Positions 24,008-32,710 of a DNA stretch of 32,710 bases are shown here, in pieces. The notes under the pieces were generated by a model, which saw nothing but the letters and a program-made list of their open reading frames with translations, was not told the origin of the DNA and searched no databases. The translations under genes and the position numbers were made by a program. The first letter of the stretch is position 1; each line of letters starts with the position of its first letter. Source of the stretch: Bacteroidales bacterium (GTDB lineage Bacteria > Bacteroidota > Bacteroidia > Bacteroidales > FEN-979); NCBI GenBank assembly GCA_003142515.1, contig PLMO01000171.1, forward strand, positions 5,956 to 38,665. Direction: 5' to 3'.

Positions 24008-27000
24008 TTATTTATTGATCACTATTTTCCGGATCATCCATTGGTTGTTGTTCCGGAAAATCACCGAGTAGATGCCCTGTGGTAAATTCTGCAGATCGAT
24101 CGGAACTTCTATTTTGCTTTCTATGTTCAAATTGGTGAGCTCAAAAACTTTTACTCCCATCATATTAAAAACATCAAGAGTGCAAATATCCCGGCATTCA
24201 CATTGGATAAGTGCGGTGAATCTTCCATTATTCGGATTTGGATAAACAGTAAAACTGGCAGCTGAAAGGCTGGTATCACTCCCTGTGACCATTATTTTGG
24301 TGCAATTAATTACATTGACATTAAACACAGTAGGTGTTGGAGCCCTGCAGCCACCAGCAGCACTGTAATTCACACTTACGGTTTTGGCTCCTGCCGTAAC
24401 CCATTGAACATAGATCTGATGACTGTAAAATCCTGAATAAATTATCCCACCGGAACCGCCAAGCGTCCAGGTATAATCGGTCATCCCGGGTTCTGTTACA
24501 TAGAATTCATACGCCCCGACACAAGGGCTTGTTGGGCCTGTAATTGTAGGTGTCGGGCGTGCATATACGGTTACTGCTTTAATGGTCGGTGTAAGTACCG
24601 GGCATCCTGATGAGGAAGTATAGATTACCGAAATAGTGTTAGCTCCCGGAGTATTCCAAAGTACATTTACAATATGTGTACCTGACCCGGATGTGATGGT
24701 TCCTCCTGCAGAGACAGTCCAGATATAATTGGTCATGCCCGCTTCCGTGCCATAGGTGATGGTTGTATTAACGCAAACGCTGAAGATACCGATGATGGAT
24801 GGAACGGTTGCCTGATTGACAGTTACATTGTATTGAACCGGTGTGACAGCATAACATCCGAAGGTATTCGAATAATTCACCTTGACCCATTGTGCTCCTG
24901 ATCCTGTCCAGGAAACAGTGATGGAATTGGTGCCTGTACCTGCAGTTATAATTCCGCCGGTTGAGATGGTCCATGTGTAGCCTGTCATTCCTGGTTGGGT
25001 TGTATATACGATACCTGCAGATCCCTGACAAACAGTTTTGAATCCTGTGATTGAAGGAACCGGCAGCGGATTTACAGTAATGTTGAACTGGGTATAGGTC
25101 GTAGCCCTGCAACCGGATGAATTCGTATAGTTGACCCGAACCCATTGTGATCCTGTAGCGGCCCATTTCACTGTGATGGAACTGCTCGTGGTGGTTCCTC
25201 CTGCCATGATGGTAGCCCCGGAAGAAACCGTCCAGGTATAATTGGTGTTGCCGGATTGTGTCGTATAAATACCGGAAACACCTGAACAAAGAGCGCTGCT
25301 TCCTGTTATAGCTGGAACCGGTAATGCATTCACTGTTACACCCAAAATCACCGGTGATGCCGCTGTACATCCGTTGGAATTGTAGTAATTGACCGACACC
25401 ATCTGAGTTCCTGCCGTATTCCATGTTACTGTGACGGTATTTTTTGTAGAAGTTCCGCCTGTAGTTATTATGCCGCCGGGGGAAACGTACCAGATATAAT
25501 TACTCATACCTGCTTGTGTTGTATACACATTTCCTGCCGTTCCTGCACAAATGGATACAGGACCGGTAAGGGTAGGCTGTGGCAAGGCACTTACTGTAAC
25601 CGGGTACGAAGTCGGTGACGCAGCCGTGCAACCGTAAGAATTGGTATAGTTCACCCTCACTGTTTGGGCACCTGCTGTATTCCAGGTAACCGTAACGGTA
25701 TTGCTGGAGGAAGTACCACCTGCCGTAACAATGCCACCTAATGAAACGCTCCAGCTATAGTTTGTCATTCCGGGCTGGGTGGTATAAATAACACCGGTAG
25801 TCCCTGCACACACTTTATTGCTCCCTGTGATGGTCGGCACGGGAACAGGATTAACGATGACCGTGTAAAAAGTAGCAGTTGCTGCACTGCAGCTATAACT
25901 ATTGGAGTAATTGACACTCACCCATTGGGAACCGGTGGTATTCCATCGGATCGTAACTGTATGACTGGTGGTAGTTCCACCTGAAATAATGGTACCGCCC
26001 GGAGAAACATGCCATATGTAGTTGTTCATGCCGGTTTCCGTTGTGTACACGTAGGTTTGCGTGCTGATGCAAAGAGCGTTGGTTCCGGTTATTGTGGGGA
26101 TATAAACCGGATTCACGATAACATTTTTGATGGTCGGCGAATTTGCGGTACATCCGTTAGAATTGGTGTAATTTACACTCACAGTCTGAGCGCCGGCTGT
26201 ATTCCAGGTTACTGTGATGGTATTGGTTCCTGAACCGGCTGTGATGGTTCCGCCTGCAGAAACTGTCCACAAGTAACCGGTCATGCCTGTTTCCGTAATG
26301 TAGGTTACTCCGGTTACTCCGGCACAAACGGAGTTGGCGCCACTAATGGTAGGAACCGGGAGTGGGTTCACCGTAACATTTTTTACTGTCGGAGAGCCCC
26401 CTATACAACCGTTCGTATTGGTATAATTTACGCTGACTGTTTGCGAACCCACGGTACTCCAGCTAACTGTGATCGTCCGCGTTCCCGAACCCGCCGTGAT
26501 GGTTCCTCCGGCAGAAACTGACCATATGTATCCTGTATTTCCGGCTTCAGTGGTATATGTTACCCCGGTCATTCCGGCACAGACTGCTGCGAGCCCGGTG
26601 ATGGTAGGAACCGGAAGCGGATTAACAGTAATGTTTTTAACAGTGGCGGAAGAAGCCATGCATCCGTTGCTGTTAGTATAGTTGACGCTTACGGTTTGGG
26701 CACCGGCAATGTTCCAGGTCACGGTGATGCTGATTGTGCCGGCACCGGCGGTTATAATCCCTCCGGAAGATATTGACCAGGTATATGCGGACATGCCGGT
26801 TTCCGTCGTGTATATATTTCCTGTGGAATGCACACAGGCAGATGCAGGCCCCGTAATCGTGGGTACCGGCAGGATATTCATGGTAACCGCCAGGCTGGAA
26901 CTCGATCCGTTCATACACGCATTCGTTCCGTAAACTGTAATATTTCCCGATACCGCAGACTGAGAGAAATTCACGGTGATGGTATTGGTGTTTGCCCCGG

Positions 27001-30000
27001 AAACGATCACTCCGCCGGCTGGAATTGACCAGACATAACCTGTGGCCCCGGTAATGGTAGCAACGGTGTATATCACGCCCGTTGCACCCCGGCAAATACT
27101 GGTTGGACCGGTTATGGGTCCGGCCGGGCTTACTGCTCCTAAGGTGGTGAAGGTCATATCGTTCCCGTTGGATGTCCCTGCCGAATTCGTACCTGACACC
27201 CGGTAATGATACAATGTATTGCAGGTAAGACCTGTAATGTTACCGGAAACAGCTATCACTGTATTCCCGATAATAATTGAAGGAACTGCAGAAATTGTGG
27301 ATCCATATCCTGTGGTAAGTCCATAGTTAAAAGTGACTGAGGTTGTAGCACCATTGCAATTGACCGTCCCGTTAAGGGTGGCAGTCGTTGCTGTGATAAA
27401 AGTGGCTGGCGTGGTGATAACTGTCGGTGGAGCCGCCAGGGTGGTGAAGGTCATGTCATTTCCGTTAGTGAGCCCGACTGTATTAGTCCCGTTGACCCGG
27501 AAATGATAGGTGATGCCGGGTGTCAAACCTGTGATGGCTGCTGATACGGCAGTTGCTGTTCCGCCGGCTACAGGAGAGGGAACCCCGGGAACCGTTGTAC
27601 CATACGCGGTAGTAAGACCATAATCGAAAGAAACTGTGGAGGAGAGATTATTTGCATTCACGGTTCCGTTCAATGTGGCTGCTGAGGAAGTGATCAGACT
27701 TGCTGCAGTTGTAACAACAATAGGAGGACAAGGAGGAGTTATGGTCATATCGTTGCCGTAAATAGTCAGCCCTCCGGAAGTTCCTTTTGCCCTGAAATGA
27801 TTGATCACATTAGGAATCATGCCGGTTACAACAGCGTTTATTGCCATCGGGGTGCTTCCGTTTATAGTTACAGGAACTCCCGCGACCGAGAAACCATAAG
27901 AAATCGTAAGACCATAATCAAATCCCGTGGTAACGTTTGCATTGTTTGGATTGATAGTCCCGTTTAAGGTTATGCTTCCACAAGATACCCCGGTAGCAGA
28001 AGTTGTCGTTACAACCGGGTTGGAAGAAAACTGATAAGCCCCGATATCAGGTGGATCTGTACGCAAAGTTCCGGCAAAATCGTCAGTGATCGATGAAATA
28101 GTAATCCCATCCTTGTTCAACCCGGCGGCTGTTGTATGCAGGTCGGATGCAGAAGTGAATGCAGGATCAACATTCACAGAAGCGGCATCCTGCCCCGTGG
28201 CAGTCTGCCAGGCAGCCAGTGTCGCCTGGTTTGCAGCCCCTATGTACCCGACGTCAGGTCCAATCCCGTCATCCCAGTAATCATTGTTGTTAATCGTTGT
28301 GAAAGCGGTGTTCGCAGAATTACAGTATACCGCATAAGTGTAATCAGCTGGTGTTCCGGAAAGCGCTTGCATGGAATTCTTGAAAATATTATTCCTGATA
28401 TCAAGTGCAGTGATACTTTGGTTAATGGAAAGACATGCCGGTTCTGTTCCGGGAGAAACCGTGGACAGCACAGCCCCAGAGAGATAAATGGAATTGAACC
28501 AGATTTGGCAATTTCCCCCGGTGGCAATGTAAATTCCATACGGATTATCGGTTTGATAACTAATTGAGTTCGGGTAACCGTCTGCTTTGATCTGGTAGAT
28601 CAGGTTGTTTGAGATTTCGGTCACGGTGGAAGCATCCGAACCATAGTAGATCCCGTAATTTCCCCATTCCCCATTTCCGTTATAATACCAGTCATGAATT
28701 TTATTTTTCCGGATCTTGGTATTGATAGCGCCGGTGGTGACATAGATTCCTGCCTGGTAATAATTGGCATTCCCCGCAGGAGCCCCCATGATCTCATTCC
28801 CGCTGATCAAGGTGTTATTTGCATATTGAAGCGTGATTCCGCGGTACTGAATGGATGTTGCATCCGTGCTTGTACCGATGATGTTATTTGTGATCTGGCC
28901 GTTGTTGGCAACGACAGTAGCGGCGCCGCCAAAAAGAATCCCGTTTCGTGCGCTGAAGATCGTATTGTTGTTGATGACTGTATTATCATACCCGCCTCCA
29001 GTGGAATTCATATAAATTCCATAAGTGTTATTAGTCACCTGACTGCTTGCTTTAATGTTGCAATTCCGGATGATATTATTTGTGGCAGGGTCTGTGCCTC
29101 CTGCGTTTGCAAACCCGATTGTATATGTGTTTGCGGCAGTATTTGTATTAATCCAGGTCAGGCTTTTATCCGTTCCTCCACTGTTTGACCCGTCAATGAT
29201 GACGTTGTCGACCCCACTCAGAATCAGGATTCCTGTTGCAGAAGAGCCCGTGATGGTTGGCGTAACCCCGCCGGCGGGGCTTATGGTCACAGTATTGGTG
29301 CCGCTGGAGCCAACATTGGGTCCGATCGTTATCGGGAATGTTTCCGATGGATAAGTGGCATCTGTCAAAAGGAAAGTGACCGGACAAATGATCGCTTTTG
29401 CATTCAGGTCGGTTATAGCGGCGGTGAGTGTCGTATATGTCTGGCCGGCACCAACATTGTACGATCCGCAAAGACTCCCGAGGATAGTGTAAGTGTTCGG
29501 GCTTGTGGGAGGGGTTGAAACAGCTGGTGGGTTCACCGTATAGCCGGATGCGCCAATGGCAGGATTGGCGCTGGATAGCGGTGTAGGCGTATCATTGTCC
29601 TGGGCCACGATATAATACGAAACCACATCCCCGATGATAACCCCTGCACCAAATGTAAACGTATATTGGGTTCCGCCGATAGATACTCCTGCCACAAAAT
29701 TCCAGGTTCCTGCATTAACCTTCCAGTATAACCGCGGAAGACCGATGCCCGAAGTCGGAACTCCGCTGGCATCCGTTATCGTGGCAGTTAGTGTACGGTT
29801 TGTTGTGGAAGAAGTATTAAGCAGGATGGTATAATTGATTACAGGACCATTGACATCAAGAGGGATTCCGGCTGTTTCATCTGCACCGATATCGGGTGCT
29901 GTGGCAGGATAACTTACATTATTCGGGTAACCGCTATTCGGATACCGGGCATCTCCATCATAATCCATTACAATACTTACAGGCGATGAAATGACTGTTC

Positions 30001-32245
30001 CACCGCTTTCGCAGGATGTTGCAATGGTGGTTTTCAAATGAAGGTCATAAGGTGTTGTTGATACATTGACAAACGGTGGGTTTTCACTGATTGACTGGCC
30101 ATCTCTCGGCGTCACAAATGATTTGTATGCACTCAATGTCTGGCTTGAATTGGTGCCGTCATAAAAGATCAGATTCGTTGCAGAAGGTGTTCCTGCATAA
30201 AAGTTATTGTTGTTGGATATACTTGCATAGGTGGTTAACGTAGTTGAACTTCTCCTGTAAGCAACGGTATATCCTCCTGTTCCGACCGGCGTTGAAACAT
30301 TGACGACATTGTTGTTGCGTATATCCACCGTAGGTGTTGAAGATGTATAAATACCCGAAGTTCCAAACGTGGCAGCCGAAGAGGTTGCATTCAGGTATAA
30401 AGAGTTATAGTAAAGCCCGATGTTCGTGCCCCCGTTGATATAAATTCCGCTGATGGCATTCAGTCCGCTGGCAAGCGGCGTAGCAAGCCCCGAAAGAAAA
30501 TTATTATAAATGTATACGTTTGTCCCCGAATTGACATAATATCCATAGAGTACAGAAGCCGCCACGGATCCTGCCAGGCCATATACCGAGTTTTTATAAA
30601 CATTAACCGTGGCGCCCCCGACGATATACATTCCGTAAGTGGCTCCGGTATTCGCGTTGGCTATCCCGTAAACAGTATTGGAATATACCGAAAGGCTTGT
30701 TGTAGCTGCTGATCCGACATATATTCCGTAGAAGATTCCGGCGCCTGTGCTACCGTTACCGGTCGTGACGGTATTTACCGTATTCCCGTATATGCTGTTG
30801 GAACTCCCTGCCGGGGCATAAATTCCGTATATCGTCGTGGATCCTCCCGTTATGCTCTGGATCGTATTGTAGTAAATGGCTTTGTTCTGGGTGGTGGAAG
30901 CGTTCTGTGACCAGATCCCGTAAAAGGCGGTGGCTCCGGTTATCGTTATACTCGTGAAAGTGTTATTGTTAATGGTTTCTGTTCCTCCGGAAGGAGATGA
31001 AGCATTGTAATACCCATAAATACTTCCTCCTGCCGAAGGTTTTGTGATAGTGTTCATGGTATTATTGCTTAAGGTAACCGTGGGGGTTGTCACAGAATTG
31101 TAAATAAAATAAACCGATCCGGTGGTGTTCAGATTCGTACAACTGACAAACTGATTGCCGGTGAACGTGGAAGAACTCATGGCCGTTGAACTATAGATGC
31201 AATAAAGGTTCCCGGTAGCGCCTGAGACAAAGGATGCAGTAAAGGAATTTCCATTCGCTATCAGTGAGCCAGAACCACTTATGCCTGAGTAGATGCAATA
31301 GATCCGGCTGATATTGCTTCCCTGCGATAAGGTGATGATGTTGTTGTTAATTGTACCTGTGGCATTGGTAGATGTATTGTATTGGATTCCATATATTACA
31401 TTGGCTGAAACAATTCCTCCTCCGGCTGAATTGTTGATCGTGTTGTAAGAAATGTTACATGCATTCTGGTAAATCACATTTACTCCATAAGATATGGTTG
31501 TTGCCACTCCCCCGAAATCCTGGATGGTGTTTCCGGTAGTTGAAAGCGATCCGCCGATGTCGTTATTCTGGTCATAATAAGTATAAGGAGAAGTCACATC
31601 ATTAAACCCGGTAATGGAAATGCCTGTATTGACATTCTGGATAACGTTCGAATAAAATTTGTTGTTTGAATTTGCCCCGCTAACTGCAGTGACGGAAAGA
31701 GCCGTGGTTGATGTTGTTAAATGATTTGCCACATAGATCCCCACAGAGCTTAAATAGGTGCGTTGCAGCGTAATCGTGCAGTTGGTGATTAGGACATTCT
31801 GGCATCCGTCGGTAGCTGAATTTTTCAGGAGCGCATACCCCCATTCCATTTGTGTTGTGAAGGTAGTATTTGTTGCAGGGTCTTTGAGGTCGATTCCATT
31901 AAAGGTTATGTAATCGGTCCCCTTCAGGATGATAATCCCGTCGAGCGTTGTGCTTACCCCGGCTGAGGCGGTAACCAGGGGATCAGCCCCGGACCCGGAT
32001 TTCTGGAACAGGATCGGGTTCGCCAGGGTTCCTGTTGTAGTTATAATAAGGTTTGAGGCCGTTTCGGTGTATCCGGCTGCAACGTTAAAGGTCACCCCGC
32101 CGTTCCCGACACCCTGGGCATTCAATGCCGTGATGGCAGCGGAAATACTGGAATAATCACCCGGGATTGACTTGATACCGGACAATTGCCCGAAGCCGGT
32201 GTGATAAATGAAAAAGACGAAGATTACAAGGTAAATTTTTTTCAT
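24008..32245 (-). CDS. Giant T9SS type A cargo: beta-helix, FN3-like, 11 PKD-like modules and sorting tail
   Basis: A 2745-residue secreted surface protein. The signal peptide ends HTGFGQ (about residue 19). Residues about 25-790 are a right-handed beta-helix region with many N-rich turns (for example NNNTFTSIT, YGIYAPAGSSNSIYGN). After an Ig-like linker (about 800-910), a second beta-helix region spans about 915-1400. Three FN3-like modules (about 1407-1700) each hold ATLNGTVN, a YGLT segment and a GNDMTFT end. Eleven PKD-like modules of about 85 residues each (about 1705-2645; PF19408-like) repeat VCAG-T, a Y-W-V core, W-TAG-Q-VSVNYTNSNGC. The C-terminus is a type A T9SS sorting domain: VYPNPNNGRF, LDVFNMMGVKVFEL, LPQGIYSVIF, KIVINK. 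Adhesion or a matrix role is inferred. The first half could also bind or cleave polysaccharide, but no catalytic residues are evident. Confidence 0.93.
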   Translation of the reverse strand: MKKIYLVIFVFFIYHTGFGQLSGIKSIPGDYSSISAAITALNAQGVGNGGVTFNVAAGYTETASNLIITTTGTLANPILFQKSGSGADPLVTASAGVSTTLDGIIILKGTDYITFNGIDLKDPATNTTFTTQMEWGYALLKNSATDGCQNVLITNCTITLQRTYLSSVGIYVANHLTTSTTALSVTAVSGANSNNKFYSNVIQNVNTGISITGFNDVTSPYTYYDQNNDIGGSLSTTGNTIQDFGGVATTISYGVNVIYQNACNISYNTINNSAGGGIVSANVIYGIQYNTSTNATGTINNNIITLSQGSNISRIYCIYSGISGSGSLIANGNSFTASFVSGATGNLYCIYSSTAMSSSTFTGNQFVSCTNLNTTGSVYFIYNSVTTPTVTLSNNTMNTITKPSAGGSIYGYYNASSPSGGTETINNNTFTSITITGATAFYGIWSQNASTTQNKAIYYNTIQSITGGSTTIYGIYAPAGSSNSIYGNTVNTVTTGNGSTGAGIFYGIYVGSAATTSLSVYSNTVYGIANANTGATYGMYIVGGATVNVYKNSVYGLAGSVAASVLYGYYVNSGTNVYIYNNFLSGLATPLASGLNAISGIYINGGTNIGLYYNSLYLNATSSAATFGTSGIYTSSTPTVDIRNNNVVNVSTPVGTGGYTVAYRRSSTTLTTYASISNNNNFYAGTPSATNLIFYDGTNSSQTLSAYKSFVTPRDGQSISENPPFVNVSTTPYDLHLKTTIATSCESGGTVISSPVSIVMDYDGDARYPNSGYPNNVSYPATAPDIGADETAGIPLDVNGPVINYTILLNTSSTTNRTLTATITDASGVPTSGIGLPRLYWKVNAGTWNFVAGVSIGGTQYTFTFGAGVIIGDVVSYYIVAQDNDTPTPLSSANPAIGASGYTVNPPAVSTPPTSPNTYTILGSLCGSYNVGAGQTYTTLTAAITDLNAKAIICPVTFLLTDATYPSETFPITIGPNVGSSGTNTVTISPAGGVTPTITGSSATGILILSGVDNVIIDGSNSGGTDKSLTWINTNTAANTYTIGFANAGGTDPATNNIIRNCNIKASSQVTNNTYGIYMNSTGGGYDNTVINNNTIFSARNGILFGGAATVVANNGQITNNIIGTSTDATSIQYRGITLQYANNTLISGNEIMGAPAGNANYYQAGIYVTTGAINTKIRKNKIHDWYYNGNGEWGNYGIYYGSDASTVTEISNNLIYQIKADGYPNSISYQTDNPYGIYIATGGNCQIWFNSIYLSGAVLSTVSPGTEPACLSINQSITALDIRNNIFKNSMQALSGTPADYTYAVYCNSANTAFTTINNNDYWDDGIGPDVGYIGAANQATLAAWQTATGQDAASVNVDPAFTSASDLHTTAAGLNKDGITISSITDDFAGTLRTDPPDIGAYQFSSNPVVTTTSATGVSCGSITLNGTINPNNANVTTGFDYGLTISYGFSVAGVPVTINGSTPMAINAVVTGMIPNVINHFRAKGTSGGLTIYGNDMTITPPCPPIVVTTAASLITSSAATLNGTVNANNLSSTVSFDYGLTTAYGTTVPGVPSPVAGGTATAVSAAITGLTPGITYHFRVNGTNTVGLTNGNDMTFTTLAAPPTVITTPATFITATTATLNGTVNCNGATTSVTFNYGLTTGYGSTISAVPSIIIGNTVIAVSGNITGLTCNTLYHYRVSGTNSAGTSNGNDMTFTTLGAVSPAGPITGPTSICRGATGVIYTVATITGATGYVWSIPAGGVIVSGANTNTITVNFSQSAVSGNITVYGTNACMNGSSSSLAVTMNILPVPTITGPASACVHSTGNIYTTETGMSAYTWSISSGGIITAGAGTISITVTWNIAGAQTVSVNYTNSNGCMASSATVKNITVNPLPVPTITGLAAVCAGMTGVTYTTEAGNTGYIWSVSAGGTITAGSGTRTITVSWSTVGSQTVSVNYTNTNGCIGGSPTVKNVTVNPLPVPTISGANSVCAGVTGVTYITETGMTGYLWTVSAGGTITAGSGTNTITVTWNTAGAQTVSVNYTNSNGCTANSPTIKNVIVNPVYIPTITGTNALCISTQTYVYTTETGMNNYIWHVSPGGTIISGGTTTSHTVTIRWNTTGSQWVSVNYSNSYSCSAATATFYTVIVNPVPVPTITGSNKVCAGTTGVIYTTQPGMTNYSWSVSLGGIVTAGGTSSSNTVTVTWNTAGAQTVRVNYTNSYGCTAASPTSYPVTVSALPQPTLTGPVSICAGTAGNVYTTQAGMSNYIWYVSPGGIITTGGTSTKNTVTVTWNTAGTQMVSVNYYNSNGCTAASPVILGVTVNALPVPAITGSSALCSGVSGIYTTQSGNTNYTWTVSSGATIMAGGTTTSSSITVKWAATGSQWVRVNYTNSSGCRATTYTQFNITVNPLPVPSITGFKTVCQGSAGIVYTTQPGMTGYTWTISTGGIITAGTGTNSITVSWTGSGAQWVKVNYSNTFGCYAVTPVQYNVTVNQATVPSIIGIFSVCVNTTITYGTEAGMTNYIWTVSAGGTITSGSGTHIVNVLWNTPGANTISVIYTSSSGCPVLTPTIKAVTVYARPTPTITGPTSPCVGAYEFYVTEPGMTDYTWTLGGSGGIIYSGFYSHQIYVQWVTAGAKTVSVNYSAAGGCRAPTPTVFNVNVINCTKIMVTGSDTSLSAASFTVYPNPNNGRFTALIQCECRDICTLDVFNMMGVKVFELTNLNIESKIEVPIDLQNLPQGIYSVIFRNNNQWMIRKIVINK
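24310..27130 (-). repeat. Eleven tandem PKD-like module repeats of about 256 bp within the giant cargo gene
   Basis: The eleven units start at about 27130, 26865, 26610, 26355, 26100, 25840, 25580, 25320, 25055, 24800 and 24555 (each start approximate). They are diverged at DNA level but share a motif order: Pro-Thr-Ile-Thr-Gly, a Cys, a Tyr-Ile-Trp or Tyr-Thr-Trp, a Gly-Gly-Thr-Ile-Thr-Ala-Gly run, Val-Ser-Val-Asn-Tyr and a second Cys. Recombination between units could change copy number. Confidence 0.85.
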
Positions 32246-32292
32246 GCCTGGAATGGAATATCGAATTGACGAAAAATGTTTGGAATCCGATG

Positions 32293-32324
32293 TAAAAATA
32301 TCACAGAATCAGGAGAAAAGCAAA
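32293..32324 (-). promoter_or_regulatory. -33/-7 promoter of the giant cargo gene
   Basis: On the minus strand TTTG (32324-32321) is followed after 20 bp by TATTTTTA (32300-32293). This is close to the Bacteroidota pattern TTTG-N19-21-TAnnTTTG, with one mismatch in the last base. Transcription would start about 41 nt before the ATG at 32245. Confidence 0.5.
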
Positions 32325-32392
32325 TAATATCTTCACGGGAAAGAAGGTGGTAAACAAATCTGAAAAGAGATTTACAAAGTCACAAGGAATGA

Positions 32393-32533
32393 ATTGATAA
32401 TTGATAATTTTTTCTCTGCCTTCACGGTTAAATTTTTCAAAAGAATTACACAGAGAAAAAACTCACTAGCTCGCCAACTCATCAGTTCATCAATCCCTAA
32501 TGGCCAATGGCCAATGGCTAATGGCTAATGGCT
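32393..32533 (+). repeat. Composite of short direct repeats (7-mers and 8-mers) between two T9SS genes
   Basis: ATTGATA occurs twice (32393-32406). An 11-bp perfect inverted repeat follows (TTTTTTCTCTG at 32408-32418 with CAGAGAAAAAA at 32451-32461). Four degenerate octamers, read on the minus strand as GATGAACT, GATGAGTT, GGCGAGCT, AGTGAGTT, occupy 32460-32491. AATGGCC/AATGGCT then occurs five times without gap (32499-32533). The rest of the 315-bp gap 32246-32560 is AT-rich; the promoter of the giant gene is at 32293-32324. Confidence 0.7.
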
Positions 32534-32560
32534 AATTCCTGCTTAATTTCCAGATGATGT

Positions 32561-32710
32561 CTATCGTATCATCACCTTGAGATGATATGATCCATGCATG
32601 GTTTGCAGGGAAAGAAGGTAAATTCCGGAATGAAATGACGTCACCGGAATATCAACAGTTTCATTTTCCGGCTGGGAATGGTATACTTCTCTTCCTGAGA
32701 GATCCGTCAG
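32561..32710 (-). CDS. C-terminal end of a T9SS type A cargo protein (runs off the right edge)
   Basis: The last 49 codons and stop of a minus-strand gene are present; the N-terminal part is outside the window. The frame reads LTDLSGREVYHSQ, DIPVTSFHSGIYLLSLQT and ends HLKVMIR before TAG. These are the conserved LxxxSG(K/R)EV, L/FxxGIYLL and K(V/I) features of the type A (Por secretion tail) sorting domain. The cargo function cannot be told from this fragment. It is the second type A cargo gene in a row on this strand. Confidence 0.85.
   Translation of the reverse strand: MTDLSGREVYHSQPENETVDIPVTSFHSGIYLLSLQTMHGSYHLKVMIR

Noticed and set aside
24310-27130. Regular repeat spacing suggesting a CRISPR or satellite array
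   Set aside because: The period is about 256 bp and the units are diverged protein modules in one open frame, without constant repeat and variable spacer.

Overview
This window looks like a chromosomal fragment of a Bacteroidota bacterium, probably a Bacteroidales-like or related environmental lineage. The sequence shows a SusC/SusD pair, Cys-lipoproteins with CKKK-type N-termini, two C-terminal sorting domains of the type A (Por secretion tail) class and one of the gliding-motility (CHU_C, type B) class, hence a type IX secretion system (T9SS) elsewhere in the genome, and several -7 boxes of the Bacteroidota TAnnTTTG type. No rRNA, tRNA, CRISPR array or phage module was seen.

Layout. (1) 1-8371, minus strand: a polysaccharide utilization locus read right to left as susC, susD, a LamG-domain surface lipoprotein, a GH144-like endo-glucanase lipoprotein, and the first 131 codons of a GH3 beta-glucosidase. 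The GH144 + GH3 pairing points to beta-1,2-glucan (sophoro-oligosaccharides) as the substrate. A perfect 19-bp inverted repeat lies between the LamG and GH144 genes. (2) 8372-9035: a 664-bp spacer with a promoter-like box and a hairpin-rich leader that includes a fragment resembling an end of the IS200-type element found at 20 kb. (3) 9036-11313, plus: UDP-glucose dehydrogenase and UDP-glucuronate decarboxylase, a two-gene route from UDP-glucose to UDP-xylose. (4) 11405-13854, minus: a protein with two retropepsin-like DTG sites whose stop overlaps the TTG start of a protein with four tandem glycogen-binding (CBM48/AMPK-type) modules. (5) 13989-16880, plus: a small His-containing exported protein, possibly leaderless, followed by a TonB-dependent receptor of the kind linked to metal uptake; a convergent PepSY-like gene follows. 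(6) 17574-19763, minus: a T9SS type B cargo protein. (7) 20011-20540: an IS200-type insertion sequence with hairpin ends, then an AT-rich SAM methyltransferase gene, an unrecognised exported protein, a nitroreductase and a zinc alcohol dehydrogenase, all minus. (8) 24008-32245, minus: a 2745-residue T9SS cargo with two beta-helix regions, three FN3-like modules, eleven PKD-like modules each with a conserved Cys pair, and a sorting tail; the tail of another T9SS cargo runs off the right edge.

How they work together. The left block imports and degrades an extracellular glucan; the sugar-nucleotide pair feeds surface glycan synthesis; the T9SS proteins form part of the cell-surface or extracellular coat. 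The least explained features are the retropepsin/CBM48 overlap pair and a set of short direct repeats of period 7, in three places accompanied by a degenerate 8-bp word, that recur in at least six different intergenic gaps but with a different word each time.
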